Origin: Desulfonatronum sp.
Lineage (GTDB): Bacteria; Desulfobacterota; Desulfovibrionia; Desulfovibrionales; Desulfonatronaceae
Length of the DNA: 60,130 bases
Assembly (NCBI GenBank): GCA_011049455.1
Contig: DSBL01000130.1
Span: forward strand, 1 to 60,130
Reading direction: 5' to 3'
In this document: in pieces, positions 23,587-32,919 of the stretch
Numbering within the stretch: the stretch's first letter is position 1
Layout of the letters: every line of letters begins with the position of its first letter
Notes under the pieces: generated by a model
Told to the model about the DNA's origin: nothing
What the model saw: the letters and a program-made list of their open reading frames with translations, nothing else
The model's database searches: none
Translations under genes and position numbers: made by a program

Positions 23587-24348
23587 TTATTCCGCCTTCC
23601 TGCGCATTTTCGGCGGAAGAAAGCCATTCAGCTTCTCCTCGATGATCCTGGGATTCTCGCCCTTGGAAATGGAAAGAATGCCCTCCAGGGTCAATTCCCG
23701 CAGCAAAATCTCCTCCTTGCTGCGCGTGCGCAGCTTTCCGGAAATGGGGTTGAACACCAGATTGGCCAGGACGGCGCCATAAAACGTGGTGATCAGGGCC
23801 ACGGCCATGGCCGGGCCGATGGCCCCGGGATCGTCCATGCTCTGCAGCATCTGGACCAGGCCGATAACCGTGCCGATCATACCCAAAGCCGGTGCGTAGG
23901 TGCCCATGGCCGCGAAAATATCCGCCCCTGTTTCATGGCGTTCCTGCAGGTAGGAGATTTCGGTCTGCATGATTTCCTGGATCATCTGAGGCTCGACACC
24001 GTCCACGGTGAGCTGCATGGCCTTGCGCAGATATTCGTCGTCGATTTCCTTGAGCAGCGGCTCCAGGGACAGAATACCCTCCTTCCTGGCCCTGTTGGCG
24101 TATTCCAGAAATTTCCCGATGGTCTCCGCCGGCTGTTCCAGCCTGGTGAAAAAAACGTTCTTGACCACTCCGAGCACGCCGATGATGTGGCCCAGGGGAT
24201 AGTTGATCAGCGTGGCTCCGAGGGTTCCGCCGATGACTATCAGGGCTGAGGGGATGGAAACAAAGACGAACAGGCTGCTGCCCATCATGATCGCGGAAAT
24301 GACCAGTCCAAAGGCGAGCAAGACCCCGATGATGGTTGCCAGATCCAT
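23587..24348 (-). CDS. motA: Flagellar motor stator protein MotA/PomA
   Basis: A 253-residue four-helix membrane protein of the PomA-type length. TIIGVLLAFGLVISAI is helix 1. IPSALIVIGGTLGATLINYPLG and AMGTYAPALGMIGTVIGLVQML, the latter with the conserved proline region, line the channel. The cytoplasmic loop carries RKEGILSLEP, with charged residues that contact FliG. It leads the block motA, motB-like, motB, fliL. The PomA-like length does not by itself decide between H+ and Na+. Confidence 0.95.
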   Translation of the reverse strand: MDLATIIGVLLAFGLVISAIMMGSSLFVFVSIPSALIVIGGTLGATLINYPLGHIIGVLGVVKNVFFTRLEQPAETIGKFLEYANRARKEGILSLEPLLKEIDDEYLRKAMQLTVDGVEPQMIQEIMQTEISYLQERHETGADIFAAMGTYAPALGMIGTVIGLVQMLQSMDDPGAIGPAMAVALITTFYGAVLANLVFNPISGKLRTRSKEEILLRELTLEGILSISKGENPRIIEEKLNGFLPPKMRRKAE

Positions 24349-24386
24349 ACGCTTACGTATCCTTATTATGCTTGATCAAGACAGCT

Positions 24387-25097
24387 TCAGCAGGCGCGCG
24401 GACCAAAAATCCGCGTCCCGATTCGAACCATGGTCGCGCCCTCGGCAATGGCCTGGGGGTAGTCGTCCGTGGTCCCCATGGACAAAACGTCCAAAGACCT
24501 CCCCAGCCCGGTTTGCAATCGATCCCGCAACCGCGCCAGCCTGGCAAAAGCACGCTGCTTGTGGGCAAGGTTCAGCTCAAAGGGCGGCAAGGCCATCAGT
24601 CCCCTGAGGGACAGGGCGCTCATTTCCGCCACGCCCCGGGCCACCTCCGGCAGATCCGCCTCGGTCACGCCGCCCTTTTGCGGCTCCTGGCCCAGGTTGA
24701 CCTGCAGCAGCACGTCCAGCACAACCCCGACAGTTTCGCATTTTTCTTGCAAAACACGAGCCAAGGGCAGGGAATCCAGGGAGTGCAGCATGACGAAACG
24801 CCCGGGCACGAACTTGGCCTTGTTGCGCTGCAACCGGCCCAGAAAATGCCACTGCACCGCATCCAAAGCCAGGCCTTTCTGCTTTTCCAGGGCCTCCTGG
24901 ACATAGTTCTCGCCAAAATCCAGCTGCCCGCATGCGGCCAGGGCCCGTATCGCGCACAGGGGCTGTCTTTTGGACACCGCAATGATTTGCACGTCGGCGG
25001 GAGCGCGGCCTGAACGCCGGGCCCGGTCCGCCACGTCCTGCAGCGTTTCCTGCCAGCGCAAGACAAGGGCCTGATCGTGTTCTTCAGACATAGGCAT
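24387..25097 (-). CDS. yggS: Pyridoxal-phosphate homeostasis protein, YggS/PipY family
   Basis: A 236-residue single-domain fold-type III PLP protein. The PLP lysine lies in IIAVSKRQP (Lys43). Other family motifs are FGENYVQEALEK, WHFLGRLQRNKAKFV, LQVNLGQEPQKGG and LSMGTTDDYPQAIAEGATMVRIGTRIFG. It controls free PLP and amino-acid pools in the cytoplasm. The start may be 25097 or the ATG at 25091. It lies just upstream of motA on the same strand with a 38-bp gap, so partial co-transcription is possible. Confidence 0.94.
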   Translation of the reverse strand: MPMSEEHDQALVLRWQETLQDVADRARRSGRAPADVQIIAVSKRQPLCAIRALAACGQLDFGENYVQEALEKQKGLALDAVQWHFLGRLQRNKAKFVPGRFVMLHSLDSLPLARVLQEKCETVGVVLDVLLQVNLGQEPQKGGVTEADLPEVARGVAEMSALSLRGLMALPPFELNLAHKQRAFARLARLRDRLQTGLGRSLDVLSMGTTDDYPQAIAEGATMVRIGTRIFGPRAC

Positions 25098-25200
25098 GAA
25101 TTCCGTGTTTTGATGGGCCGCGCGTCAGCGCGGTCACGGGTCTTGAAAAAATGATTGTGAATCCTCCGCAAGCCTTGGTCAAGCCCTGGGAAGCGTGACT

Positions 25201-25481
25201 CAGGGCTCCGTCAAAGTCCTCTCTCCCCTGTTTGGGAAAGTGGATGGCCACCTGAAAGGCCGGCCTGAACATGTTTGACGATCATTGCGCTGCCTGACCG
25301 AGCTTGTCCTGCGTCGGCAAAACCAATGCCTGACGATTTTCCTTGATCTCCGGCATCTTCAACGCATTGGTTTTGCCTTACGCAGGCGGCAAGGGAGTTT
25401 GCACTGAGAGGAAAACATATCCAGGTCGGCCCTCCACCGGAGGGCGTTGAAACCCTTGCCAACGACTTTGCCCGGACCCTG
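25201..25481. repeat. Family B MITE-like element, full copy B2
   Basis: The ends CAGGGCTCCGTCAAAGTC and, inverted, CAGGGTCCGGGCAAAGTC are terminal inverted repeats. The 281-bp element is flanked by an exact 10-bp direct repeat, AAGCGTGACT, at 25191-25200 and 25482-25491: a target-site duplication. The centre holds another palindrome, GGCAAAACCAATGC/GCATTGGTTTTGCC. It has no transposase gene. It occupies most of the 529-bp gene-free gap 25098-25626. Confidence 0.85.
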
Positions 25482-25626
25482 AAGCGTGACTGACAAGCGT
25501 GACGCCCTCATGTTCCAGGTCTTGTGCTGCGCCGACAAATGAGGTTACATCCAAAGGACCTTGTCCACCGTCGGCCAACCATGAAACATCCGGACGGACC
25601 CCACGTTGTTTTTTCAGGAGCACCCC

Positions 25627-26814
25627 ATGCGCATCGCCAAGAAAATCCAGACCATCCCGCCCTCGGCCACCCTGGCCGTGAACGCCAAGGCCCAGGAACT
25701 GGCGGCCCAGGGCCGCAAAATCATCAGCCTGGCCGTGGGGGAGCCGGATTTCCCGACCCCGGAACACGTCTGCCAAGCAGCCAGGGAGGCCATGGACCAG
25801 GGATTTACCAGGTACACCCCGGTGCCCGGAATCCCGGCCCTGCGCCGGGCCGTAGCCGCCTATTTCAACGGCGTTGCCGGCCGGACGCCGTCGCAAGAAC
25901 CGCCCATGGAGGCGACCATGGTCTGCAACGGCGGCAAGCATGCCCTGTATAATCTGCTGCAGGCCCTGCTCGATCCGGACGACGCCGTGCTCATCCCGGC
26001 TCCCTACTGGGTCAGTTATCCGCCCATGGTCCAGCTGGCCCAGGGCGAACCGGTCATTGTTCCCTCTGCGCCGGAAAACAAGTACCTGATTTCCCCGCAG
26101 GATCTGGAGCGCGTCTGCACCCCCAAGGCCAAGGTGCTGCTGCTCAACAGTCCGTCCAACCCCACGGGATGTCATTACAGCCAGGATCAGCTGAACGCCC
26201 TGGTCGGCTGGGCCCTGGAGCGGGACATCTTCGTGATTTCCGATGAAATCTACGACCAGCTCGTGTACGCCCCGGCCGAACCCTGCAGCGTTGCCCCCTG
26301 GTGGTTCAAGTTTCCGGACCGGATCGCCGTGGTCAATGGACTGTCCAAGTCCATGGCCATGACCGGCTGGCGCGTCGGGTACGTGCTGGCCCATCCGGAC
26401 CTGATCAAGGCCATGGTCCGCATCCAGGGCCAGAGCACGTCCAATGTCTGTTCCATCGTCCAGAAAGCGGCCCTGGCCGCACTGACAGGGCCCATGGATT
26501 TTATCCGCCGCATGCGCGAAGCCTTTGTCCGCCGGCGGGATCTGGCCTTGGCCAAAATCGGTTCCTGGCCCGGGGTGATCTGTCCCAAGCCGGACGGCGC
26601 CTTCTATCTCTTCCCCAGGATGGACAATTGCTATTCCAGGGCCGTTCCTGATTCCACGACCATGTGCACCAGGATTTTGGAGCAGGTCGGCGTGGCCCTG
26701 GTGCCCGGCGCCGCCTTCGGCGACGATCGCTGCGTGCGTTTTTCCTACGCCCTTGACGACGAAACCCTGCTCGCGGCCCTGGACCTGGTGCAAAAAGCCC
26801 TGGAAGAGGCATAG
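25627..26814 (+). CDS. Class I aminotransferase, aspartate aminotransferase type
   Basis: A 395-residue PLP enzyme of the bacterial AspC-Ib branch, transferring the aspartate amino group to 2-oxoglutarate. Features: AVGEPDFPTP at the N-terminus, YTPVPGIPALR, NSPSNPTG, ISDEIYDQLVY, the catalytic lysine in NGLSKSMAMTGWRVGY, and the substrate-arginine region CVRFSYA near the C-terminus. The ATG at 25627 is preceded by CAGGAG; a longer frame from 25606 is less likely. A kinase gene follows after 3 bp, so the aminotransferase may share its transcript. Confidence 0.9.
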   Translation: MRIAKKIQTIPPSATLAVNAKAQELAAQGRKIISLAVGEPDFPTPEHVCQAAREAMDQGFTRYTPVPGIPALRRAVAAYFNGVAGRTPSQEPPMEATMVCNGGKHALYNLLQALLDPDDAVLIPAPYWVSYPPMVQLAQGEPVIVPSAPENKYLISPQDLERVCTPKAKVLLLNSPSNPTGCHYSQDQLNALVGWALERDIFVISDEIYDQLVYAPAEPCSVAPWWFKFPDRIAVVNGLSKSMAMTGWRVGYVLAHPDLIKAMVRIQGQSTSNVCSIVQKAALAALTGPMDFIRRMREAFVRRRDLALAKIGSWPGVICPKPDGAFYLFPRMDNCYSRAVPDSTTMCTRILEQVGVALVPGAAFGDDRCVRFSYALDDETLLAALDLVQKALEEA

Positions 26815-26817
26815 CCC

Positions 26818-28257
26818 TTGGCCAAGATCACTTTCGGCCCCAGACCGTTTCAACCGGTCAAGTTCCTGTCCTGGACGTCGTTGCTGCTGATTCTGGCGGT
26901 CAACCTGGTTGTTTCCGTTTTCATCGCCAATCAGGCCCGCCAGTCCATGCTGGAAAAAAACCAGGAATTTTCCCTGCTTTTGGCCGAAAACCTGAATCAC
27001 CAGATTTTCCAGCGCTTCACCCTGCCCACGGTGATCGGCTTTGGCCGGATCGAGCTCAAGAATCCCGCCCAGTATGAACGCCTGGACCAGATCGTGCTCT
27101 CCACCATCCACAGTTTCCACGTCCTGGAAGTGCGTATCTACGATTTTGAACCGGAGGTGGCCTATTCCACCAACGCCGGGCTGGTGGGCTCGCGGGAGTC
27201 CGCCGGCAAGGCCGTGCAGGAGGCCCTGGAGCCGGGCGTGCACAGCTTTGAACTGGTCAGTCGCATCTCCCCCTGGTGGGCGCTTATCAAACTGCACCTG
27301 GAACCGGAAAGCTTCGTTTTGCGGACCATCTATCCCTTGCGGGCCGAACGCGGATTCGATCCCGCCACCGGCCCCGGTCCGATCATGGGCGCTTTGGAGT
27401 TCACCCAGGACATCACCGAGGATTATGAAGCCGTGCTGTTTTTCCAGGTGCTGATCCTGGCCGCCTCCTTTGCCTCGTCCCTGATCCTTTTTTCCGTGCT
27501 TTACGTGTTCATCCGCCGCGCCGGCCAAACCATCGCCAAAAGGGCCCAGGAGAAGGAGCGCCTGGAACGGGAGCTGCATCAAAACGAAAAACTGGCCAGC
27601 ATGGGTCGCACCGTGGCCAGCATCGCCCATGAGATCCGCAACCCCCTGGGCATCATCCGGGGCACGGCCGAACTGCTCTTGAAGCGTTCCCAGGCCAAGG
27701 ACGACCAGCAGACAAAACTGCTGGGGGCCATCTACGAGGAATCCAAGCGCCTGTCCCAGACGGTCAACGACTTCCTGGACTACGCAAGGCCCAGGGCGCC
27801 CCAAAAAGGCGAAGTGGACCTGGCGCAGGTTTTGGAGCAGGTTCTGGCGTTCTGGGAACGGGAAATGGCCGACCAGAACGTAAGGATCTCCTGCAATGTC
27901 GGCCCGGGCAAAATCGTTCTCGGAGACAAGGACCTGATCTATCGCGCTGTCTACAACGTCCTGGCCAATGCCCTGCAGGCCATGAAAACCCAGGGGGAAA
28001 TCCGGATCACCGTGGAACCCTCCCCGGGGCATTGGACCCTGACCGTCCACGACTCGGGTCCGGGAATCGACCAAAGCGCCAGGGACAAGCTGGTGGATCC
28101 TTTTTTCACCACCAAGGAAAGCGGCACCGGCCTTGGGCTGTCCATCGTGCACAGCATCATGCTCAGCCACAACGGTCAGCTGCACATCGACAACCATCCC
28201 CAGGGCGGCGCCCTGGTGCGCATGACCTTTCCCCGTCCAAACAAAGCAAAAGCGTGA
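26818..28257 (+). CDS. Membrane sensor histidine kinase (NtrB/ZraS type)
   Basis: 479 residues starting at TTG (26818). Transmembrane helix 1 is at about 16-38 and helix 2 at about 205-230, bracketing a periplasmic sensor of about 165 residues without recognizable family motifs. A HisKA domain follows with predicted phosphoacceptor His271 (SIAHEIRNPLGI). The HATPase domain has NVLANALQAM, DSGPGI, FFTTKESGTGLGLS. No HAMP domain is obvious; a short coiled segment (KEKERLERELHQ) links helix 2 to the kinase. It precedes its likely cognate sigma-54 response regulator by 6 bp. Confidence 0.92.
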   Translation: MAKITFGPRPFQPVKFLSWTSLLLILAVNLVVSVFIANQARQSMLEKNQEFSLLLAENLNHQIFQRFTLPTVIGFGRIELKNPAQYERLDQIVLSTIHSFHVLEVRIYDFEPEVAYSTNAGLVGSRESAGKAVQEALEPGVHSFELVSRISPWWALIKLHLEPESFVLRTIYPLRAERGFDPATGPGPIMGALEFTQDITEDYEAVLFFQVLILAASFASSLILFSVLYVFIRRAGQTIAKRAQEKERLERELHQNEKLASMGRTVASIAHEIRNPLGIIRGTAELLLKRSQAKDDQQTKLLGAIYEESKRLSQTVNDFLDYARPRAPQKGEVDLAQVLEQVLAFWEREMADQNVRISCNVGPGKIVLGDKDLIYRAVYNVLANALQAMKTQGEIRITVEPSPGHWTLTVHDSGPGIDQSARDKLVDPFFTTKESGTGLGLSIVHSIMLSHNGQLHIDNHPQGGALVRMTFPRPNKAKA

Positions 28258-28263
28258 GGCCCC

Positions 28264-29637
28264 ATGTCCAACAACATCCTTGTCCTGGACGACGAACAAA
28301 ACTATCTGCTGCTTCTGGAAACACTGCTCACGGACGAAGGGCACACGGTCACGGCGCTGCAGAATCCGGAAATGGGCCTGGCCTATCTGGAGGAGTCCGA
28401 GGTGGACGTCATCATCACGGACATGAAAATGCCCAAGATGTCCGGTCAGGAGGTCCTGGCCCACGTCCAGAAAACCTATCCGCACATTCCCGTGCTGATC
28501 ATGACCGCCTACGGCACCATTGACGCCGCGGTGGAGGCCATGCGCCACGGCGCCTTTGACTATATCACCAAGCCCTTTGCCAATGACGAACTGATCCTCT
28601 CCGTGCGCAAGGCCGTGCAATTGGCCCAGGCCCAGCGCAAATACAGCCTGCTCTCGGAGAGCTTGGAGCAGCGCTACGGACTGCATCAGATCATCGGCCG
28701 CAGCAAGGCCATGCGCCGGGTCCTGGAGATGGTCGACCGGGCCGCACCCAGCAGAAGCACGACCCTGATCACCGGGGAATCCGGCACGGGCAAGGAGCTT
28801 GTGGCCAAGGCCATCCATTTCGCCTCCCCCCGCAAAAAAGGGCCTTTCATCTCCGTCAATTGCATGGCGCTCAACCCCGGCGTGTTGGAAAGCGAGCTGT
28901 TCGGCCATGAAAAAGGGTCGTTCACCGGAGCCGTTGCCCGCAGGCGCGGCCGTTTCGAGCTGGCCCAGGGCGGGACCCTTTTTTTGGATGAAATCGGGGA
29001 ATTGTCCCCGGAATTGCAGGTCAAGCTTTTGCGCGTGCTCCAGGAACGCACCTTTGAGCGGGTTGGCGGCGCGGAACCCATCAGCGTGGACATCCGCATT
29101 GTCACGGCCTCCAACAAGGACCTGCAGGCCGCGGTGCAGGCCGGGGAATTCCGCGAAGACCTGTTCTACCGTTTGAACGTGGTGCACATTCCCCTGCCCG
29201 CCCTGCGCGAGCGGCGCGAGGACATCCCTTTGCTGGCGGCCCATTTTCTGAAAAAATTCGCCGAAGACAACGCCAGCCGGGTCAAGGGCTTCACCGCCGA
29301 GGCCATGGACTACCTCACGGCCTATGAATGGCCCGGCAATGTGCGTCAGCTGGAAAACGTGGTGGAACGCTGCGTGGTCATGGCCAACGACGAAATGATC
29401 CGGGTGGAGGATCTGCCGCCGGAAATCAAGGACGAGGAAGCCCAGTTCAAAAGCGCGGTGGACCTGCTGCCGCCCCGGCTGGACCTGGCGGACACCCTGG
29501 AAAAAATCGAGGCGGCCCTGATCCGCCGGGCCTTGGCCCAGTCCAATTTCGTTCAGGTCAAGTGCGCGGACATGCTGGGCATCTCCAAAAGCCTGCTGCA
29601 GTATAAACTGAAAAAATACAAACTGACCGGGAATTGA
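28264..29637 (+). CDS. NtrC-family sigma-54 response regulator
   Basis: 457 residues. The receiver (about 4-118) has DDEQN, the phosphoacceptor aspartate in VDVIITDMKMP and the lysine in ITKPFAND. The AAA+ domain (about 140-370) has Walker A GESGTGKE, the loop KGSFTGA (Ser for Ala, a common functional variant), Walker B TLFLDEIGELSP and WPGNVRQL. The C-terminal helix-turn-helix (about 425-455, CADMLGISKSLLQYKL) is short. It pairs with the kinase at 26818. Target promoters cannot be inferred. Confidence 0.93.
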   Translation: MSNNILVLDDEQNYLLLLETLLTDEGHTVTALQNPEMGLAYLEESEVDVIITDMKMPKMSGQEVLAHVQKTYPHIPVLIMTAYGTIDAAVEAMRHGAFDYITKPFANDELILSVRKAVQLAQAQRKYSLLSESLEQRYGLHQIIGRSKAMRRVLEMVDRAAPSRSTTLITGESGTGKELVAKAIHFASPRKKGPFISVNCMALNPGVLESELFGHEKGSFTGAVARRRGRFELAQGGTLFLDEIGELSPELQVKLLRVLQERTFERVGGAEPISVDIRIVTASNKDLQAAVQAGEFREDLFYRLNVVHIPLPALRERREDIPLLAAHFLKKFAEDNASRVKGFTAEAMDYLTAYEWPGNVRQLENVVERCVVMANDEMIRVEDLPPEIKDEEAQFKSAVDLLPPRLDLADTLEKIEAALIRRALAQSNFVQVKCADMLGISKSLLQYKLKKYKLTGN

Positions 29638-29650
29638 TGCCTTTTCGGCA

Positions 29651-31891
29651 ATGAAAAAAATCATCCCTGAAAATGCGTTCATGAATCAGATCAGCCAGGC
29701 AACGCCGCCCGCTGCGCCGGAAATATCCCTCCAGGCCGAGGTGCTGACCGTAACCTTTTTCAACGCCCAAAACGGCTACGCCGTGATCCGGGTCAAGGTC
29801 CGCGACGAACCGGGGACAATCACAGCCGTGGGGCATGTCCTGCGGGTTCATCCCGGGGAAATGCTGCGCATCTTTGGACTGTGGAAGGAACACCCCAAGT
29901 ACGGCCGCCAGTTTCAGATCCACCGGGCTGAACCGCTCCTGCCCGCGGGAATCAACGCCATCCGCCGCTATCTGGCCTCGGGCCAGCTCAAGGGGGTGGG
30001 CCCGGTGCTGGCCGAACGCATGGTGAAAATGTTTCGGGACAAGACCCTGGAGATCATCGACACCGACCCGAAAAAGCTTTTGCAGGTGGAAGGCATCGGC
30101 GCAAGCAAGCTGGAAAAAATCCTGAAATCCTGGGAGGAACAGCACCATGTCCGGGCCTTGATCCTGTTTTTGCAGGAGCATGACGTCTCCCCGGCCCTGG
30201 CCGCGCGCATCTACCGCCACTACGGACCGGAGTCCATGCAGAAAGTGCGGGACAACCCCTATGAGCTGGCCTACGAGGTGCACGGCATCGGCTTCCGGAC
30301 CGCGGACGCCATCGCCCTTAAACTGGGCTTTGCGCAGGACTGCCCGCAGCGCATGGAAGCGGCCCTGATCTACCTCCTGTTCCAATGCGGCGAGTCCGGC
30401 CACGTATTCTGCCCCCAGGACGAGCTTATCCAAAAGGCCCAGGTTCTCCTGGAAGGCGCGGACGAGTCCGCCCTGCAAGACGCCCTGGATGCTTTGGCCC
30501 AGCGCAAACGGGTGGTTCTGGAGGAGCTGGGGGCGCAAGGCCTGGGCGCCGTGGTCTATCTGGGACATTTTCACCGCTGGGAAAAGGAGATCGCCGCCCG
30601 GCTCCGGGCCCTGTCGGATCACCCGGCGGCCATGGACAAGAACAAGCTGCGCGCCGCCCTGTCCGAACTGGAGGCCAGGCGCAGGATCAGCCTCTCCAGG
30701 GAACAACGCCAGGCCGTGGAAGACGCCTGCCTGAACAAGGTGTTCCTCCTCACCGGCGGGCCGGGCACGGGCAAGACCACCATCACCAAATTCATCGTGG
30801 ACGCCATGTCCCTGCTGGGACTGAAAATCAAGCTGGCCGCGCCCACGGGCCGGGCGGCCAAGCGCCTGTCCGAGGCCACCGGATCACCCGCCTCCACCCT
30901 GCACCGGCTGCTCCAGTACGCTCCGGACGGGGGCTTTGCCCTGAACGAAACCAGGATGCTCAAAACCGGCATGCTGGTGGTGGACGAGGTCTCCATGCTC
31001 GACTGCCAGCTTTGCCTGGCGGTGCTGCGCGCCCTGCCCCTGACCTCCAGACTGGTGCTGGTGGGCGACGTGAATCAGCTGCCCTCGGTGGGCCCGGGCA
31101 ACGTCCTTGGAGACCTGCTCAAAAGCAGGACCCTGCCCAGCGCCGAACTGACCCGCATCTATCGTCAGGCCCAGGAAAGCATGATCGTGGTCAACGCCCA
31201 CCGCATCAACCAGGGCCTGTTTCCGCACGCCTCGCCCAAGTCCGCGCCGCAAGCCGACTTTTTCTGGCTGGAACAGGAGGATCCCGGTCTGGTCCAGGAC
31301 ATGATCCTGCAGATGGTTTGCGAACGCATCCCGGCCAGCTACGACCTGAATCCGCGGCTGGACGTGCAGGTGCTCACGCCCATGCACAAGGGCGAAGTGG
31401 GCACCCAGCAGCTCAATGTCCTGCTGCAGGAACGGCTGAACCCCAGGGGCCGGGAGTTCACCCTGGGGCTGCGGAAAATGCGCATCGGCGACCGTGTCCT
31501 GCAGCTTCGCAACAATTATGAAAAGGAAGTGTTCAACGGGGATCTGGGCTGGATCATGGACGTGGATATCGAGGAAGGCGAAGCCCTGGTGGAATTCGAC
31601 GGCCGGGAGGTCACCTATGAGCTGACTGAAATGGACGAACTGACCCTGGCCTATGCCGTAAGCGTGCACAAGTCCCAGGGCAGTGAATATCCGGCCGTGG
31701 TCATGCCCCTGCTGCTCCAGCACTTCATGCTTTTGCAGCGCAACCTGATCTACACCGGCCTGACCCGGGCCAGACGCCTGGCCGTGCTCTTGGGCAGCAA
31801 AAAAGCGTTGCACATCGGCCTCAAAAACGCCAAGGCCCGAACCCGCTACACCAACCTGGCGCACAGGCTGATGGAGATCATGAACAGCTGA
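29651..31891 (+). CDS. recD2: RecD2-type ATP-dependent DNA helicase
   Basis: A 746-residue superfamily 1B helicase of the RecD2 (RecD-like) type, which works without RecBC in 5'-3' unwinding during DNA repair. The N-terminal region has an OB-like domain followed by helix-hairpin-helix motifs (LKGVGPVLAERMV, LQVEGIGASKLEKI), typical of RecD2. Helicase motifs: Walker A TGGPGTGKTT (about 368-377), DEVSMLD, GDVNQLPSVGPG, and the C-terminal TLAYAVSVHKSQGSEYPAV. The start is the ATG at 29651, or 29681. The gene follows the sigma-54 regulator by 13 bp. Confidence 0.95.
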   Translation: MKKIIPENAFMNQISQATPPAAPEISLQAEVLTVTFFNAQNGYAVIRVKVRDEPGTITAVGHVLRVHPGEMLRIFGLWKEHPKYGRQFQIHRAEPLLPAGINAIRRYLASGQLKGVGPVLAERMVKMFRDKTLEIIDTDPKKLLQVEGIGASKLEKILKSWEEQHHVRALILFLQEHDVSPALAARIYRHYGPESMQKVRDNPYELAYEVHGIGFRTADAIALKLGFAQDCPQRMEAALIYLLFQCGESGHVFCPQDELIQKAQVLLEGADESALQDALDALAQRKRVVLEELGAQGLGAVVYLGHFHRWEKEIAARLRALSDHPAAMDKNKLRAALSELEARRRISLSREQRQAVEDACLNKVFLLTGGPGTGKTTITKFIVDAMSLLGLKIKLAAPTGRAAKRLSEATGSPASTLHRLLQYAPDGGFALNETRMLKTGMLVVDEVSMLDCQLCLAVLRALPLTSRLVLVGDVNQLPSVGPGNVLGDLLKSRTLPSAELTRIYRQAQESMIVVNAHRINQGLFPHASPKSAPQADFFWLEQEDPGLVQDMILQMVCERIPASYDLNPRLDVQVLTPMHKGEVGTQQLNVLLQERLNPRGREFTLGLRKMRIGDRVLQLRNNYEKEVFNGDLGWIMDVDIEEGEALVEFDGREVTYELTEMDELTLAYAVSVHKSQGSEYPAVVMPLLLQHFMLLQRNLIYTGLTRARRLAVLLGSKKALHIGLKNAKARTRYTNLAHRLMEIMNS

Positions 31892-31939
31892 AAACCAGGC
31901 GCCGATCGACGCTGTTGCGCGCCGCCGAACATGTCTGTC

Positions 31940-32866
31940 TCAGGGGCTTGCGCTCCAAAACCAGGTCAGCTCGTGCTTGTTGTGGTGCAAATGCAGAAGA
32001 CGCGATCCGGCAATGGCCTGAAACGCCCGGACGATCTCCAGATCCGTTCGGCCCTGGAACTTGACGGTGCAGACCATGTTCGCGGCCGCGCCCGCATCCA
32101 GCCAGCGCCGCGCCAAAGCCAGCAGCCGTTCGGGATAGCAGATCACGTCGCAAAACAGCCAGTCCACCGGGCCGGCTTCGCCGGGTCGCAGGCCAAAGGC
32201 GCTGCCAAGGCGCTGTTCAACCCCCGGCAGCCGGGCCACGCCTGGCGCCAGGGGCGCCTTGTCCACGCTGATCACCCGTGCGCCCAGCCGCGCCAGAACC
32301 CAGGTCCATCCGCCGGGGCTGGCGCCCAGGTCCAGGCAGACCTGACCCGGCCCGGGCCGGGCTTGCAGCACGGTGAACAGCTCCCACAGCTTGAGATAGG
32401 CCCTGTTGGGCGGCCCGGTCTTGTCCTCCGAGAAAACGGGCCGGCCATGGGCAAAAGGGCTGGAGCAAGCAGGCGAGGCCAGCAGGGTCGTCTCGTCCAG
32501 CAGGGTCCAGGAGCCCAAGGCGGCGTTGGGCGGCGGCGCGCCAAAGACCAGCGGCTTCAGGGCCGGACCGGGCACGCGCTCCTGGATCAGTCTGGCCCGG
32601 CCGCGCCGCTTCAGATGTTCATCGTACAGGGTCCAGCGCGGACCAAGGGCCTTGAGCAGCCGGACCGCCTCGGATATGGAGGAAAAGGGGATGCACCGCG
32701 GATTGAGCCACACGTTTTGTGCCCAGGCCACGGGCCGAGGCGGCCCGGGGCATAGCGCCAGACGGCCCAGGGTGTGCACGCCGCAACCCAGCTCCTGCAC
32801 CAGCTCGGGCAGAAATCCGTCCGGAGCAAGGTATGCCGTGCATATGTCGGGGGGTTTTTCGTCCAT
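31940..32866 (-). CDS. RlmM-like FtsJ-family RNA 2'-O-methyltransferase
   Basis: 308 residues. The C-terminal half (about 165-305) is a Rossmann methyltransferase of the FtsJ/RlmM type: SAM loop CLDLGASPGGWTWVLARLGA followed by VISVDKAPLAP. The K-D-K-E tetrad can be seen in YLKLWE, FCDVICY, TVKFQG and KHELTWFW. The N-terminal half has a THUMP-like position but little recognizable similarity. RlmM methylates C2498 of 23S rRNA in gammaproteobacteria; the same target here is likely but unproven. It is convergent with recD2 and divergent from thiD. Confidence 0.85.
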   Translation of the reverse strand: MDEKPPDICTAYLAPDGFLPELVQELGCGVHTLGRLALCPGPPRPVAWAQNVWLNPRCIPFSSISEAVRLLKALGPRWTLYDEHLKRRGRARLIQERVPGPALKPLVFGAPPPNAALGSWTLLDETTLLASPACSSPFAHGRPVFSEDKTGPPNRAYLKLWELFTVLQARPGPGQVCLDLGASPGGWTWVLARLGARVISVDKAPLAPGVARLPGVEQRLGSAFGLRPGEAGPVDWLFCDVICYPERLLALARRWLDAGAAANMVCTVKFQGRTDLEIVRAFQAIAGSRLLHLHHNKHELTWFWSASP

Positions 32867-32919
32867 GACGCGGCAGATTCAAACAGTGTTTGCACCACGT
32901 TGTAAAAAAGGAATTGCAC

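Noticed and set aside
25378-29682. A 1434-codon minus-strand open frame
   Set aside because: It lies opposite the aminotransferase, kinase and sigma-54 regulator, all with clear motifs on the plus strand. It is a long antisense shadow typical of GC-rich DNA and has no recognizable domain.
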